Part shown: piece after piece, positions 32,983 to 45,500 of the stretch
Numbering within the stretch: position 1 is the stretch's first letter
Layout of the letters: every line of letters starts with the position of its first letter
Source: Macrobrachium rosenbergii
Lineage: Eukaryota > Arthropoda > Malacostraca > Decapoda > Palaemonidae
DNA length: 64,000 nucleotides
NCBI RefSeq assembly: GCF_040412425.1
Contig: NC_089753.1
Span: 34,491,413 to 34,555,412, forward strand
Direction of reading: 5' to 3'
The notes under the pieces: model-generated
What the model saw: only the letters and a program-made list of their open reading frames with translations
What the model was told of the DNA's origin: nothing
The model's database searches: none
Position numbers and translations under genes: made by a program

Positions 32983-33521
32983 AATGCACAATCCTCGCGT
33001 TCTCAGTGCCTTCAAGAGTCAAGTTTTCTATATTTTTGTCTTTTCCTGGCATTTTTTTGCCTTTTATTTTTCATTAAGAAAGCTCTTTGCTGAAGTTTAA
33101 ATGATCCGTTATAAGTTCTTCATAATTTTATTTTATTTTAACTTCTGGCATTTTTGGTACTGTGTATGATGATACATGATCATTATGATAATATATAATT
33201 TATGATAATAAGTGATATACTGAACGAGTGGAATGAATATGCATGATCAAACCATCCATGTCATTTCTCTATTGTATTCTAATCTTAAGACTAAATTTCT
33301 TTGCGTACTGTTTTTGTGTTTCATTATTTCACTGAAACGACCTCATCACACTTCTCCCTTCTGCAGTTGAATCGGTATTTCACAATGTCACATCTTGAAA
33401 CATCACCTGCCATTAATGGCGAACTTATTTATCACGACAAGAACTATTACACGGAACGAAACCCATCGTGTCTTCTATATTTTCTTTCATATCTGTCAAA
33501 ATCACATCCCTGGCCCGGTCG

Positions 33522-33731
33522 CATTTTCCCGAGATGTAACCGAGTACCCAGACCTTTCCCTAAAAAAAGCGGGACGCCATACCTTAGAAACTAACTATAG
33601 AATTTTCTTGAAATTAATTTCATTATGTTTCCCTGGCCCGAATTACTTGAAAGATATATAATCCAACCTAAGCTAGGGGCATGGCCAAAAAACCGGGGCT
33701 GGTGCAGTACTAGCATACATCTCAGGAAATT
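33522..33731. repeat. dispersed ~210-bp repeat, copy 1
   Basis: Shares CATTTTCCCGAGATGTAACC, AAAGCGGGACGCCATA, ATAGAATTTTCTTGAAA, GGGGCATGGCCAAAAAACC and CTAGCATACATCTCAGGAA with 50981-51214, same orientation. Family not recognised. Confidence 0.85.
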
Positions 33732-33960
33732 GTGTCAGGGATACAATGACACGCCCACATTCCGGCGCTTCACGCATTCATCCACCCTTTCCATTACACA
33801 GGTCCACAACAATGCCATTTGTACACGCCATGCGTCCACTGTCCAACAGAACATTCGCGCGTACACACACACGCACACACATTCCACCCACTGTGATATA
33901 CTGGTCTTCCAAAGCCATGAAATCAAACAACATATTTCTCCCGACTCTTGGCCTCTATTC

Positions 33961-34215
33961 CTCCTCCTCCTCCTCCTCCTCCTCCTCCTCCTCCTCCTCC
34001 TCCCATTCGTCGTCTTATTTTTCCCACTCTTCCTACTCCTCCCAACAGCGTCAGTGATCGTTGGAGTTGTGACACCAGCTTACTTATGATCAGTCCTCCT
34101 CCTCCTCCTCCTCCTCCGCCTCCTCCTCCCACTCGCTTTCCTCCTCTCCCTACTTCTCCTCCCACTCGTCTTCCTCCTCTCCCTACTCCTCCTCCCACTC
34201 GTCTTCCTCCTCTTC
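33961..34215 (+). repeat. (TCC)n-rich imperfect repeat
   Basis: Two pure TCC runs (33961-34003 and about 34096-34125) in a longer CTCCTC-rich tract. It accounts for the Pro-rich and Gly-rich frames. Confidence 0.9.
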
Positions 34216-34925
34216 CTCTTAAACATCATTCTCCTCTATCCATTCCTCTCCTTAAACGTCATTCTCCTTTCCAATTCCCCATCCTAAACGTCTTCCTCCT
34301 CCTCCGTAATGCACTCTGCTACCTATCCTCACCCTCACTTGGTTCTTCTTCTCCGTCCTCCCTTTCCACTCCCCAACTCCGCCCTCTCCTCCCACTCCCA
34401 GAAGGAGTAGAAATATTTCAACTTTCAACGATACTCTCGGAAGCAATCGCCCGGTGCCATGGCAACGGATTCGCGAAAGAGCTAAAAAAAAAAAAAAAAC
34501 ACACAAAGAAATTTGTCACAATGAAAAAACTTTTGTCTTGTTTTTTATTTTATACTTTTTTCCATTTTTCGTTTCCCTTCCAATTCCAACTTTTTCCTCT
34601 CTTTCAATTTCTCGTCAGTACATATTTTCCTCCGAGATGGGTTTTTTTATTTTTATTTATTCATGAATGTGACACTGTGATATTGCCTTTGTATTTTTTA
34701 TATTTATTAGATTTACTTCTCTGTCTGTTTGTCACCTCCACATGAAGTTTCATTTGTCTGTCTGTCATTCTATCTGATGACAGGATTGCACGAACTTTAA
34801 TGGACGGATCTTTATTTGGTTAATCCTTATTTTTTATTTCATACATCTCCTTTAGATTTATAGACTACTAAATTTCGACGTGGATACTGATCTTGAACTG
34901 GGTTTGGGATTTCAACTACTTTTTT

Positions 34926-35324
34926 AGTTTTCTGTAAAAGAAAACTATTGTGCCGGCTTTGCTGTCCGTCCGCACTTTATTGTCTGCACCTTTTTCTGTC
35001 CGCCCTCTAATCTTAAAATCTAGTGAGGCTAGAGGGCTGCTAATTGGGATGTTGATCACCCACCCGACAGTCATCAGACATACCAAATTGCAGCCCTCTA
35101 GCCTCAGTAGTTTTTATTTTATTTAAGGTTAAAGGTAGCCATAAACGTGCCTCTGTCAACGATATAGGACAGGCCACCACCAGGCCGTGGTTAAAGTTTC
35201 ATGGGACGCGGCTTAGCCAGCAATATACCGAGACCACCAAAAGATAGATCTATTTTCGGTGGCCTTGATTATACGCTGTACAGAAAATTGGATTGCGCCG
35301 AAGAAACTTCGGCGCATTTTTACT
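34926..35324 (+). mobile_element. HP element full copy
   Basis: Starts AGTTTTCTGTAAAAGAAAAC. It then has the central long hairpin (GGCTAGAGGGCTGC ... GCAGCCCTCTAGCC), the CCACCGGGCC-type block, the hairpin CCACCAAAAGATAGATC...TTTTCGGTGG and the terminal stem TGCGCCGAAG/CTTCGGCGCA. About 400 bp, no coding capacity. Confidence 0.85.
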
Positions 35325-35625
35325 CATCTTTTTTTTTTTTTTTTTACTTTTTTTTTAAATTGGAGCTTGTACTGTAATTTCTTTTTTTCTTCTTCTTCTC
35401 CTTTTACGGAAGGATAGATAGATACTTCTATCTTTCTATATTTTTAGTTGTTACCGTTAATTAGATGTTAAGGCTTTTATTTTGCACCTGAATGGAGTTT
35501 GTAAACTTCTCTGAATTACAAAATAATTCTCTGATACTGTATTTTGTACTGATCGTTACAGGTAATTGTTCATAGGCAATTTTGTGTTACTGAACTTATG
35601 AAACAGTAGACCTACAAAATAAGGT

Positions 35626-35933
35626 CTCCGTAGCGGGGTAGGGCCGTCAGTGCACCTCATGTGGTGCACTGTAGGCAATACTTAAGGTTCCTTGTAGCGT
35701 GCCTTCGGCCCCTAGCTGCGACCCCTTTCGTTTCTTGTACTGTACCTCCGTTCATATTCTCTTTCTTCCATCTTACTTTCCACACTCTCCTAACAATTGA
35801 TTCACAGTGCAACTGCGAGGTTTTCCTCCTGTTACACCTTTCAGACCTTTTACTGTCAATTTCCACTTTAGCGCTGAATGACCTCATAGGTCCCAGTGCT
35901 AGGCCTTCGGCCTAAATTCTGTATTCAGATCAA
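35626..35933 (+). mobile_element. SINE-1 full copy with target duplication
   Basis: Flanked by TACAAAATAAGGT (35613-35625) and TACAACATAAGGT (35934-35946), a 13-bp duplication with one mismatch. Head and tail are as in the other copies. Confidence 0.88.
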
Positions 35934-36150
35934 TACAACATAAGGTAGTCACGTTTGTAATAGTTAATTTGCAAAATATCTTTTATTGAACTGAAGAGGG
36001 AGTTAGCATATACATGTTAAGAATTTTTTTTTTTTTAGTCTGCTAATACAAAATAAGGTAGTCACGTTTTTAATACCTAATTTGCAAAATATCTTTTATT
36101 GAACTGAAGAGGGAGTTAGCATATACTGTACAAATTAAGATTTTTTTTTT
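35934..36150. repeat. 113-bp tandem duplication
   Basis: Two copies at 35934 and 36047 share AAGGTAGTCACGTTT, TTTGCAAAATATCTTTTATTG and AGAGGGAGTTAGCATATAC, each ending in a poly-T run. Confidence 0.9.
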
Positions 36151-36639
36151 TTTTTTTTTTTTGCTAAACGAAAATACTTAGAATATACGAAATATTTAAC
36201 AAGTTGGACCCTAGAGAAAGAAAACAAAACAGCTATCCAAAATTATATTTTAAATACATGCCCCATTTTTACAAAATATTTAACGTTTCGGTCTGAGAGT
36301 CAGCAGACCTCAAGAAGAAAGCGGGGTCAACTTTTTGGTTTTTATTTGCAAAACACTAATCGGCCTCGAAACCCTCCCTTTAAAATTCCAATCCGGACCG
36401 AAGTTTTTCAGAAGTTCTGGTCTCCCTCAGCATCGATTTTGGATATCAGGCGGAATAAAAGAAGGAGAGAACATTACCGCTTCCCTCAAATGTAAAAGTC
36501 AATACCAGGGTTTCAAAGAGAAAGGATTCGCTTTAATCCCTGCCGTCGGGTTGTTCATTCACGTCACAGAGAATTAAGAGCGGATGGAACTGATATTTCT
36601 CATCCAGGAAATCTGATATGTAAAACACACACACACACA

Positions 36640-36654
36640 CATTATATATATATA

Positions 36655-36708
<54 letters not shown>

Positions 36709-36861
36709 GATTTCTACTACTATGTATCAGTGCTTCATCAATGGCTTGGAAATAAAGTCGAAACCGGTCAGGACTTACACTCAGCCTCTTTGTTTTTGCA
36801 CTTTTGGTGATGCTTGGTAGACGGATCACATGTTAATGTGATGTTAAATATATATATACAG

Positions 36862-36892
<31 letters not shown>

Positions 36893-36899
36893 ATATATG

Positions 36900-36954
<55 letters not shown>
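36640..36954. repeat. (TA)n, (TATG)n and (TG)n microsatellites
   Basis: TA at 36640-36705, GTATAT-type and TG repeats at 36847-36954, with ~140 unique bases between. Confidence 0.93.
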
Positions 36955-36955
<1 letters not shown>

Positions 36956-37019
36956 AAACACGCTCACGCTCATATAGGCTAAGCTGGAAATTTTCTGTTC
37001 TGGATAATCATAATCTCTC

Positions 37020-37330
37020 AGCCGCGTGGAGAGCTAGTGCCGTCAGTGCACCTCACTTGTTGCACTGTAGGCATTACTTAAGGGTCTTTGCAGCTCCCCT
37101 AGCTGCAACCTCTTTTATTCCTTTTACTGTACCTCCGTTCATATTCTTTTTCTTCCATCGCCTTGTCCACCCTCTCCTAGCAATTGTTTCATATTGCAAC
37201 TGCTTTGAGGTTTTCCTCCTGTTACACCTTTCAAACCTTCTTCCTGTCAATTTGCTTTTCAGCGCTGAATGATCTCGTAGGTCCCAGCGCTTGGCCTTTG
37301 GCCTGAATTCTATATTGTATTCTATTCTAT
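37020..37330 (+). mobile_element. SINE-1 copy
   Basis: Near full-length: GTGCCGTCAGTGCACCTCAC head, TTTGCAGCTCCCC with a small internal deletion, and a (TATTC)n tail extending to 37330. Confidence 0.85.
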
Positions 37331-37540
37331 TCCGTAATCGCTCAAAGTCCACAAAAAACATTAAAAAAAAAAAGGCTCCCCTGCAGACTCTTGACTAAGA
37401 GTGTTTATTTTCAACCCCTCGTCTTAAGCCTTTGAACCTTTCGCGAATAATATGCAATATAAACTTTCCCCCGCAAAGCGCTGTCTGAGAATGATTTCAT
37501 CACGGCAACTCATTTTGGCAGGAAATTGCATTCCCGCGCT

Positions 37541-37620
37541 ACGTGGAGGAGGAAAAGGAAGAGGAGGAGGAGGAGGAGGCAGAGGAGGAGGAGGAGGGGG
37601 GAGGAGGAGGAAGAAGAATT
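37541..37620 (+). repeat. (GGA)n imperfect repeat
   Basis: GGA/AGG trinucleotides for ~80 bp. Confidence 0.9.
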
Positions 37621-37837
37621 TCTTCGGTAATTTTCGTCCCTCGCTGTGATCATTGCGTGCATAATTTTTCCTCTCTCCGCGGCCTTATTGCTTTTGCTTG
37701 CTGGTAATATGGAGGAAACATTGCGTGAGGAATCGTCGGTATACATGCGCATACGTGCATACATACACACACATACACGCATATGAATTATATATGTATA
37801 TATGTATATTTATATATATATACGTTATATATAAATA

Positions 37838-37846
37838 TATATACTG

Positions 37847-37936
<90 letters not shown>
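37838..37936. repeat. compound (TA)n-(GA)n
   Basis: TA followed directly by GA. It is one of the few places where the purine strand of CT/GA is on the plus strand. Confidence 0.95.
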
Positions 37937-37938
<2 letters not shown>

Positions 37939-38176
37939 GACCGTGATCCTCACACTTCAATGTCAATCACGTTTTCGCTGCCTCTTTTGAGTGGGACGCA
38001 ATCCAAGTCATTCGTAATTTTTTTTTTTTTTTTTTTTTTTTGGAAGTTTCAGGAGTTAAGGAATGTGTATATTTTTGAGAAACGTTTGGAAAGCTAGCAT
38101 ACCAAAGAATGAACTCAGTGATACTGAAGTATAATATTTTATTCTTGAAATTCTTTGAAGGTCGGTGTATATGTAC

Positions 38177-38252
<76 letters not shown>
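38177..38252. repeat. (TA)n microsatellite
   Basis: Pure TA for ~75 bp. Confidence 0.95.
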
Positions 38253-38258
<6 letters not shown>

Positions 38259-38551
38259 CCTATACGCCTTGTCCCTTGGATTTACAGTACATCCTTTTAT
38301 TTATTAGCTAGTATTATCCATGCGGCCATCTTCACCTTGACTGCGATCCCTCACAGCACACATAACTTCGACTGCTTTCCTTCCAGTAAGGCACAGTGAG
38401 TTTGAATGACAGGCGCTCGCATTACTCTGACCTTTTGTTTCATTCAACAGTAATCAGTTATCTCAGTAGCAAAGCGATTGTCTCACCTAATAAGACTGGG
38501 ATATGGTGTTCAAACGCGCACTCACACACATGCACTTATAGACACTGTATA

Positions 38552-38552
38552 G

Positions 38553-38615
<63 letters not shown>

Positions 38616-38692
38616 TATAATATATACATATATTATATATATACGTATATTGTGTATATAAGCGTGTGTGTGTGTGTATGGACACCACGTCT

Positions 38693-38773
<81 letters not shown>

Positions 38774-38790
38774 CGTGTGTGTTTGTGTAT
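38552..38790. repeat. paired (TA)n with (TG)n
   Basis: TA at 38552-38613 and 38694-38764, the second continuing as TG; ~80 bp between. Confidence 0.95.
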
Positions 38791-39345
38791 GTATGTGTAT
38801 GTACTGTATATGTGTATTATGTATTTCAGCAAAACACCAGAGCGCATTAGCATATTCAATTTCCCCGGTGATTCAAGGATGAAATCCTCGAAAACAAGAC
38901 TTATACATTTTTTTTAGAATTCTTTGTGCACGAGCTCTTATACATACATGTATATATCTGTGTATGTTTATGAATGCGTGTAAAAGCTATGACTGCCTGT
39001 AAAAGGCCGGCAACACCTACAGAATGAAATCATCAACAATGCAATAGCTACGCCTGAAAACAAATGCGATGAAAATAACGGCGCTCGCGAAAAGATTTGA
39101 TTGGGATTCTTAAAATAGAAAACGTACTTTGTGGGGCATTATCGTGCATCAGGTAACGCGGAGCTATAGATGTTTGAACTTTGATTTTACTCGGCAAATA
39201 TTTATTTATAAAAGCAAACACTGGGAGGGAAAATAGACGGATAAGTACCCGTTTTCATAGTAAATCGTATTTGTAGATCAAGGAGGTTCCTGAATAAGGA
39301 GGCTTTTAAAAGTTGAAAAAAAAAAAAATAGCAAAATAACGACAA

Positions 39346-39408
39346 ATGGGAAAGACGGCTCAGAATGTATTGTGTTGGTTTGGTTACGTGGAGAGAATTG
39401 AGGGGATT
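39346..39408 (+). pseudogene. LINE ORF fragment
   Basis: [20 protein letters not shown] matches the LINE VLRWFGHVERM block. The fragment runs into a TA microsatellite and is not a gene. Confidence 0.45.
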
Positions 39409-39409
39409 A

Positions 39410-39662
<253 letters not shown>

Positions 39663-40092
39663 ATGCATACAAATATGCTTATACGTACTATACATACATG
39701 CAGGGCACGAGAGCCAGTCCTTCTGAACATGAAACACTCACACACGCTCACAGATTCGCAACCACATTAGAATCAAGAATCCGTCCGTCCATTCACAGCT
39801 TAACTTTGGCTATTGATAGCGGCGTGACATTACGTAACGCTGACGCACTGAAAGACCTGTCGCCCTGTGAGTGACGTCATTCGTCATACTATGAATAGAG
39901 CTAGAGCAGGCGATGACTTAACCGGTGGAAGTTCACGCTCCCTTGACCTGGTTTCCTGTGCTTTCCTTGTACTTCTTATTTCTCAGTTTATACCTTGGTG
40001 GTCATTATTGTCCTTTTTCAGTGGTTCTCATTCATTGCATATTGATTTTCTCCTTCATAGCCTTCGCATTCTTTCTTCGGTTATTTGTTGTC

Positions 40093-40290
40093 TATGAAGA
40101 ATTAGAGGAATTTATTACCGGTGGTAGAAAATCATTTCTCGTTATAATGTGGGTCGGATTCCACAATAGGCTATAGGTCCCGTTGCTAGGTAACCAGTTG
40201 GTTCTCAGCCACGTAAAATAAGTCTAATCCTTCGGGCCAGCCCTAGGAGAGCTGTTAATCAGCTCAGTGGTCTGGTAAAACTAAGATATA
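40093..40290 (+). mobile_element. SINE-2 copy, 5' truncated
   Basis: Body only (ATGAAGAATTAGAGGAATTT to TGGTAAAACTAAGATATA). The tRNA-like head is absent. Confidence 0.8.
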
Positions 40291-40346
40291 TTTTATTCCC
40301 TCCGCTACCCAGCTATGTATAGCTAACTTTTTTTTTTTTTTTTTTT

Positions 40347-40704
40347 AGTTTTATGTAAAAGAGAACTATTGAGAGATGGCTATTTGCCCTCAGATCTTAA
40401 AAACTACTTAGGCCGGAGGGCTGCAAATTGGTATGTTGATCATGCACCCTCCAAGCATCAAACATACCAAATTGCAACCCTCTAGCCTAAGTAGTTTCGG
40501 TTTTACTTAAGGTTAAATTTAGCCATGTTCGTGCGTCTGGCACCGCTGTAGGCGCCAACAACACAGGCCACCACCGGGCCGTGGCTAAAAGTTGCATGGG
40601 CCGCGGCTGAGAGTCTCATGGGCAGTGGCTGAGAGCTTCATACAGCATTAGACGCTGTACAGAAAACTCGATTGCGCCGAAGAAACCTCGGCGCATTTTT
40701 TACG
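40347..40704 (+). mobile_element. HP element copy
   Basis: AGTTTTATGTAAAAGAGAAC start, central hairpin intact (GGGCTGCAAATTGGTATG / CATACCAAATTGCAACCC), terminal TTGCGCCGAAGAAACC-TCGGCGCA stem. It follows a poly-T run. Confidence 0.82.
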
Positions 40705-41063
40705 TGTTTAATCCCTTCGCTTCCTTCTTAATCAGAATTTGTTTGCTTTTGTCAAGATATGTTCATTTTTTTGCGTAGTTCATTGTACTGGTTTTATTTG
40801 TTTATTTATTTTTTTTTTTATTTTACTTCGATCTGGTATATAATTATTTTGCCTTTTCAATCTCCGTTCGTGTTTGCCTTTTTTTTTTTATTTTTGTTTT
40901 TAGTGATCTGATTTTTCTTTGCTTATCTCTGTCATCGTGATGTGTTCTGGTTCGCTTTTGATTTCATTATTTACTTCTTCTTGTCTCCCCATTTTCTTCA
41001 TGCTGTGCTGAAAGGAACCAAAATGACCGAAATATTGACACTTGGACTAAGGGGTCTCTCACA

Positions 41064-41159
<96 letters not shown>

Positions 41160-41160
41160 C

Positions 41161-41227
<67 letters not shown>

Positions 41228-41280
41228 ACATATATGTGTGTGTATGTAGATATATTGCGTGTGTGTGTGCGCGCACGCAA
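41064..41280. repeat. paired compound (TA)n-(TG)n
   Basis: TA-TG at 41064-41160, TA at 41167-41220, then TG/CG-rich end. Confidence 0.95.
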
Positions 41281-41828
41281 GTTTACGTCTTACATTATCC
41301 AGCAGAACAGGATTCAATATAAACACGGACATGTGATGCAGAACAAACTCCGGAAGTAGTTCAGCCTCGCCATTTGCCAAATGTCTAGGCCCACTGACGA
41401 CGACCCAGCATCAGCCAGAGTTTCAATTTCGTCTCTTTCAGATATTATTCAACTCCCCATTCAGCGCGGATATCCAATTTCTTTCCGAGCCATTTCATTT
41501 CCATTTACGTTTGTTTCGCCACTGTAGAGTTAAAAAAAAAAAAGTAAAAAAAAGAATAGTGAAAGAGGTAGAGTAAAGAAAAATAAAAAAAAATAGGGAA
41601 AGGGGTAGATTGGGTTTTGGAAGACTGGTGTAAAGGGAGATGGACAGTTTGTTTATTTACTACACGTATATGGTAGAATTAATGAAGAACTAGCCGTATT
41701 TTGATCCGCTGATCTCGTTATTACAGTGTAAAAGGGAGTTCATTTGATATAATTATTTTTACTTCTGTTTTTACCTGTGATATTCCTATTAAGACATTAT
41801 TATGCTCTGTTATCGGCTGCTGCAGAAG

Positions 41829-41857
41829 TAATAATAATAATAATAATAATAATAATC
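41829..41857 (+). repeat. (TAA)n microsatellite
   Basis: About nine TAA units. Confidence 0.9.
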
Positions 41858-42300
41858 TTCATTTCGGCTCAGAGCCATATACATGGAATATACAAATACA
41901 GTACACAACTAAGTAACAGTACTTGCAATAGTATTATGGCAAGAAAAATGGAGTTTTAGTTAAGGAAGAAGGCGCATCATACAAGAATTTATTATGGAAA
42001 ACATATTCAGTGAATCTGATTGGCAGGACATGGACCCAGAAAGAATTAATTATAGAACCGACAATTGGAAAGTTGAGATATTTTGAGGCAGATGAGGTTT
42101 GTTTCAGAAATGAAGACAGGATAGGGGGTATTTTGGCTCAAAGATTAATCTCACGCTAGATTGTAGTGCTTGATAATAAAATGTCGGTGAAAGCAAGGCG
42201 AAGTCGCAGACACTGGTGAGTTTGAAGGCTTCTAAATGAGTTGCAGTATACAGTGAATGGGAGAAAGATGTATGTTATAGGAGTAAATGGAAGCTCGGGA

Positions 42301-42925
42301 ATACAGTGATATATGTTACTGTAGGTTGATGGTGGATACAGTGGTATATGTTATTGTAGGTTGATGGTGGATACAGTGATATATGTTACTGTAGGTTGAT
42401 TGTAGATACAGTGGTATATGTTGCTGAAGGTTGATGGATACAGTGACATATGTTACTGTAGGTTGATGGTGGATACAGTGATATATGTTACTGTAGGTTG
42501 ATGGTGGATACAGTGATGTATGTTACTGTAAGTTGATGGATACAGTGATATTTGTTACTGTAAGTTGATGGTGGATACAGTGATATATGTTACTGTAGGC
42601 TGATGGTGATACAGTGATATATGTTACTGTAGTTTGATGGTGGATACAGTGATATATGTTACTGTAGGTTGATGGTGGATACAGTGATATTTGTTACTGT
42701 AGGTTGATGGTGGATACAGTGATATATGTTACTGTAGGTTGATGGTGGATACAGTGATGTATGTTACTGTAAGTTGATGGATACAGTGATATTTGTTACT
42801 GTAAGTTGATGGTGGATACAGTGATATATGTTACTGTAGGCTGATGGTGATACAGTGATATATGTTACTGTAGTTTGATGGTGGATACAGTGACATGTTA
42901 CTGTAGATTGATGGTGGATGCATGG
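42301..42925. repeat. ~35-bp minisatellite with higher-order duplication
   Basis: About 18 units of GATACAGTGATATATGTTAC plus TGTAGGTTGATGGTG, with unit-specific variants (e.g. TTTGTTACTGTAAG, GGCTGATGGTGA). The block from 42481 recurs at 42722 with the same order of variants, a 241-bp higher-order period. Confidence 0.93.
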
Positions 42926-43293
42926 CTCGGCAATGGTGTATGGATAATGGTCAAACAAAAGCAGAGAAAAGAAAGTTAGAGAAAAACCCACAAATTCTTG
43001 GAGCAATACCTTTTGGTCAGAGATGGATGTTGGCATATTCTCATGTACGAACTTCGAACTTCTAATCCAGATAGTGTAGCTTTGTTTTAGTATGTAACTG
43101 TTGCATTGGTTGGAGGGTGAATGATAACGCTCAAACGTGATTGGATCGTGTTGACAGAAAGGAATGGAAAAAGCTCACGCTTAGGGAATCACAGGAATAG
43201 AGGGGATTGGATTGAAGAGAGTGCTATTCACGAGGGGTGACTGACAGTGTATATGAAAGACAGCTAGCAGGAAATGCACGGTATGCGAGGGAG

Positions 43294-43684
43294 CAGGTTG
43301 CCAGATCGGCCATTCCATGGTCAAATTTGTTAAATTTGACCGTTTTTTTTAACTCAGTGGCCATGAAAAATCAGTTTGGCCATTATACTCCCGAAACGCT
43401 ACAAATACACGACAGCAAAATCCTTTACGACTTGACTGCAGAAAAAGAACAAGATATTCAGTATCTTGTGGAAGTGCTGTCAGTTTAACAGCTGTGTTTG
43501 ATGGCATGTAATCTAATATATAGGCATAATTTGTGTACAGTTAATTGTTGGTATGTTAATTCACACAATTAAATCATCTATATCCTTGGCCATATTTTTT
43601 GACCAAATACTTTTCCAAAGTGGCCATTTTCAGCCATATTTTCTTTAAATTATGGCCATAAGCTGTGTTCATCTGGCAACCCTG
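43294..43684. mobile_element. hAT-like MITE
   Basis: 391 bp with inverted ends CAGGTTGCCAGAT and ATCTGGCAACCCTG. Flanking 8-mers CGAGGGAG and CCAGGCAG agree at six of eight positions, in line with an old 8-bp target duplication as made by hAT transposases. A small open frame that starts at 43237 ends inside (to 43488), with no recognised domain. Confidence 0.65.
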
Positions 43685-44796
43685 CCAGGCAGATAGAGTT
43701 TACGTGTATGTGTATGAAGCGGCTGTGAAAATTGAAGTTTCTCACTGAGAGTCACTCGTCTTTGATCCTGCAATCGAGAGAATGAATGCTGCAGTGGTTG
43801 CTACAATCTTTTCCTCAGTCACATACTTTATAACAGCAAAATAGCAATAACGAGAGTTCTGAGTAGAGAACGTGCTACCACCAGGTCAAGCTGTCGTTGT
43901 AGACAGACTAGGAAAAAGTTAGACCATAACAAGTGGTCTTTCGCAAGGCCAGGAGAAAGAGTTCTGCCCTCTTCCCCCCAAATCCCCCCTTGTAGGCGGA
44001 GCTTTGTCTACCTCCTTATTGCGTCAGCAGGCGAATTGCCGTAATGAGCAGGTACCTCTAAGATACGTCATCGCCTACGTAGTTACCCCAGGTGGGAGGC
44101 GACTCCACCCATTTGGGTATAGGCCTTTTGTCTCTCTTGGCCTCGGTATTCAGGTTACATCATGCTCTGGTGTACTTAAAGGGGTAACTAACGCAAACTT
44201 TGATATCTAGGTCGTGACACTGATCTTTGATTTTAAAAGATCAAACTTGGTAACGTATGTTTCTGGCTTTAAAGTATTTGAACTCGCGAGAATCCCCGTC
44301 TTTCATGACGCGTGAAATGCTTTTTAAGGCAACAAACATTAAAATTGAGTAAGTTCTTCCCAAAAGTGAACCACCTCGAGAGGGACACCATATGGATATT
44401 ATCTGTCAGGTTTCGTCAAATTCTGTCGGCGTTTTCTTCGTAAATATCCTACCAAAACCCAGACAAATATGCAAGGGTGAAAACATAACTATTATTTATT
44501 TATTATTTATTACAGATTTATTGACATAGTAATTTACATCAAATTGGGCGGATTAGCATGCTTGATATACCGACCAGCAAATAATACATTCTATTCGATA
44601 TGCAGTACATTACATCTTTTCTGTCATTAATACAAATCATTTGTTCCAGTAAAAGCTGGGACACTTTTGAACAATTCAGTGAAAAACCGTTATTCAAAGA
44701 ACAACATACTTGATAGGTTACAATGTTCATTTGCGAATCTCTAAGACCCGATAAATCTTTGCATTCTAAAATATAACGAAGACATAACTTCCTTAC
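43685..44796. other. no gene or repeat recognised
   Basis: Intergenic sequence with short unassigned open frames. Confidence 0.4.
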
Positions 44797-44810
44797 TACA
44801 ACATCGTGGA

Positions 44811-45120
44811 GTTGAGTTGAGTTGAATATAGAATTTACGCCAAAGGCCAAGCACTGGGACCTATGAGGTCATTCAGCTCCGAAACGGAAATTGACAGTAA
44901 AAGGTCTGAAAGGTGTAACAGGAGGAAAACCTCAAAGCAGTTGCACCAACCTTTAGGAGAGGGTGGGAGGTAAGATGGAAGAATGAGAATATGAACGGAG
45001 ATACAGTAAAAGGAACTAAAGAGGTTGCAGCTCGGGCCCGAAAACACGCTGCAAAGAACATTAAGTAATGCCTGCAGTACACCACATGAGGTGCACTGAC
45101 GGCGATAACCCCCTACTGGG
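44811..45120 (-). mobile_element. SINE-1 full copy with 14-bp target duplication
   Basis: 310 bp on the minus strand, flanked by the exact 14-mer TACAACATCGTGGA at 44797-44810 and 45121-45134. It therefore defines the element's true ends: 5' CCCAGTAGGGGGTTATCGCC and a 3' tail of (CAACT)n. Long duplication plus a simple-repeat tail marks a LINE-mobilised retroposon. Confidence 0.93.
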
Positions 45121-45136
45121 TACAACATCGTGGACG

Positions 45137-45500
45137 GAGAGAACAACTCAAGAGAGAACAACTCAGGAGAGAACAACTCAAGAGAGAACAACTCAAAAGA
45201 GAACAACTCAAAAGAGAACAACTCAGGAGAGAACAACTCAAGAGAGAACAACTCAAAAGAGAACAACTCAAAAGAGAACAACTCAGGAGAGAACAACTCA
45301 AGAGAGAGAACAACTCAAGAGAGAACAACTCAGGAGAGAACAACTCAAAAGAGAACAACTCAGGAGCGAACAACTCAGGAGAGAACAACTCAAGAGAGAA
45401 CAACTCAAGAGAGAGAACAACTCAAGAGAGAACAACTCAAGAGAGAGAACAACTCAGGAGAGAACAACTCAAGAGAGAGAACAACTCAAGAAAGAACAAC
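45137..45500. repeat. 15-bp minisatellite
   Basis: About 24 units of GAGAACAACTCAAGA with A/G variants and occasional extra GA. It starts two bases after the SINE-1 target duplication. Both strands are open as a consequence (NNSREN and LELFS repeats). Confidence 0.95.

Noticed and set aside
33948..34745. 265-codon Pro/Leu-rich frame
   Set aside because: Driven by TCC repeats; no domain, no splice or start context.
42301..42925. Regularly spaced repeats considered as a CRISPR-like array
   Set aside because: Units are contiguous with no unique spacers, in a eukaryotic context; it is a minisatellite.
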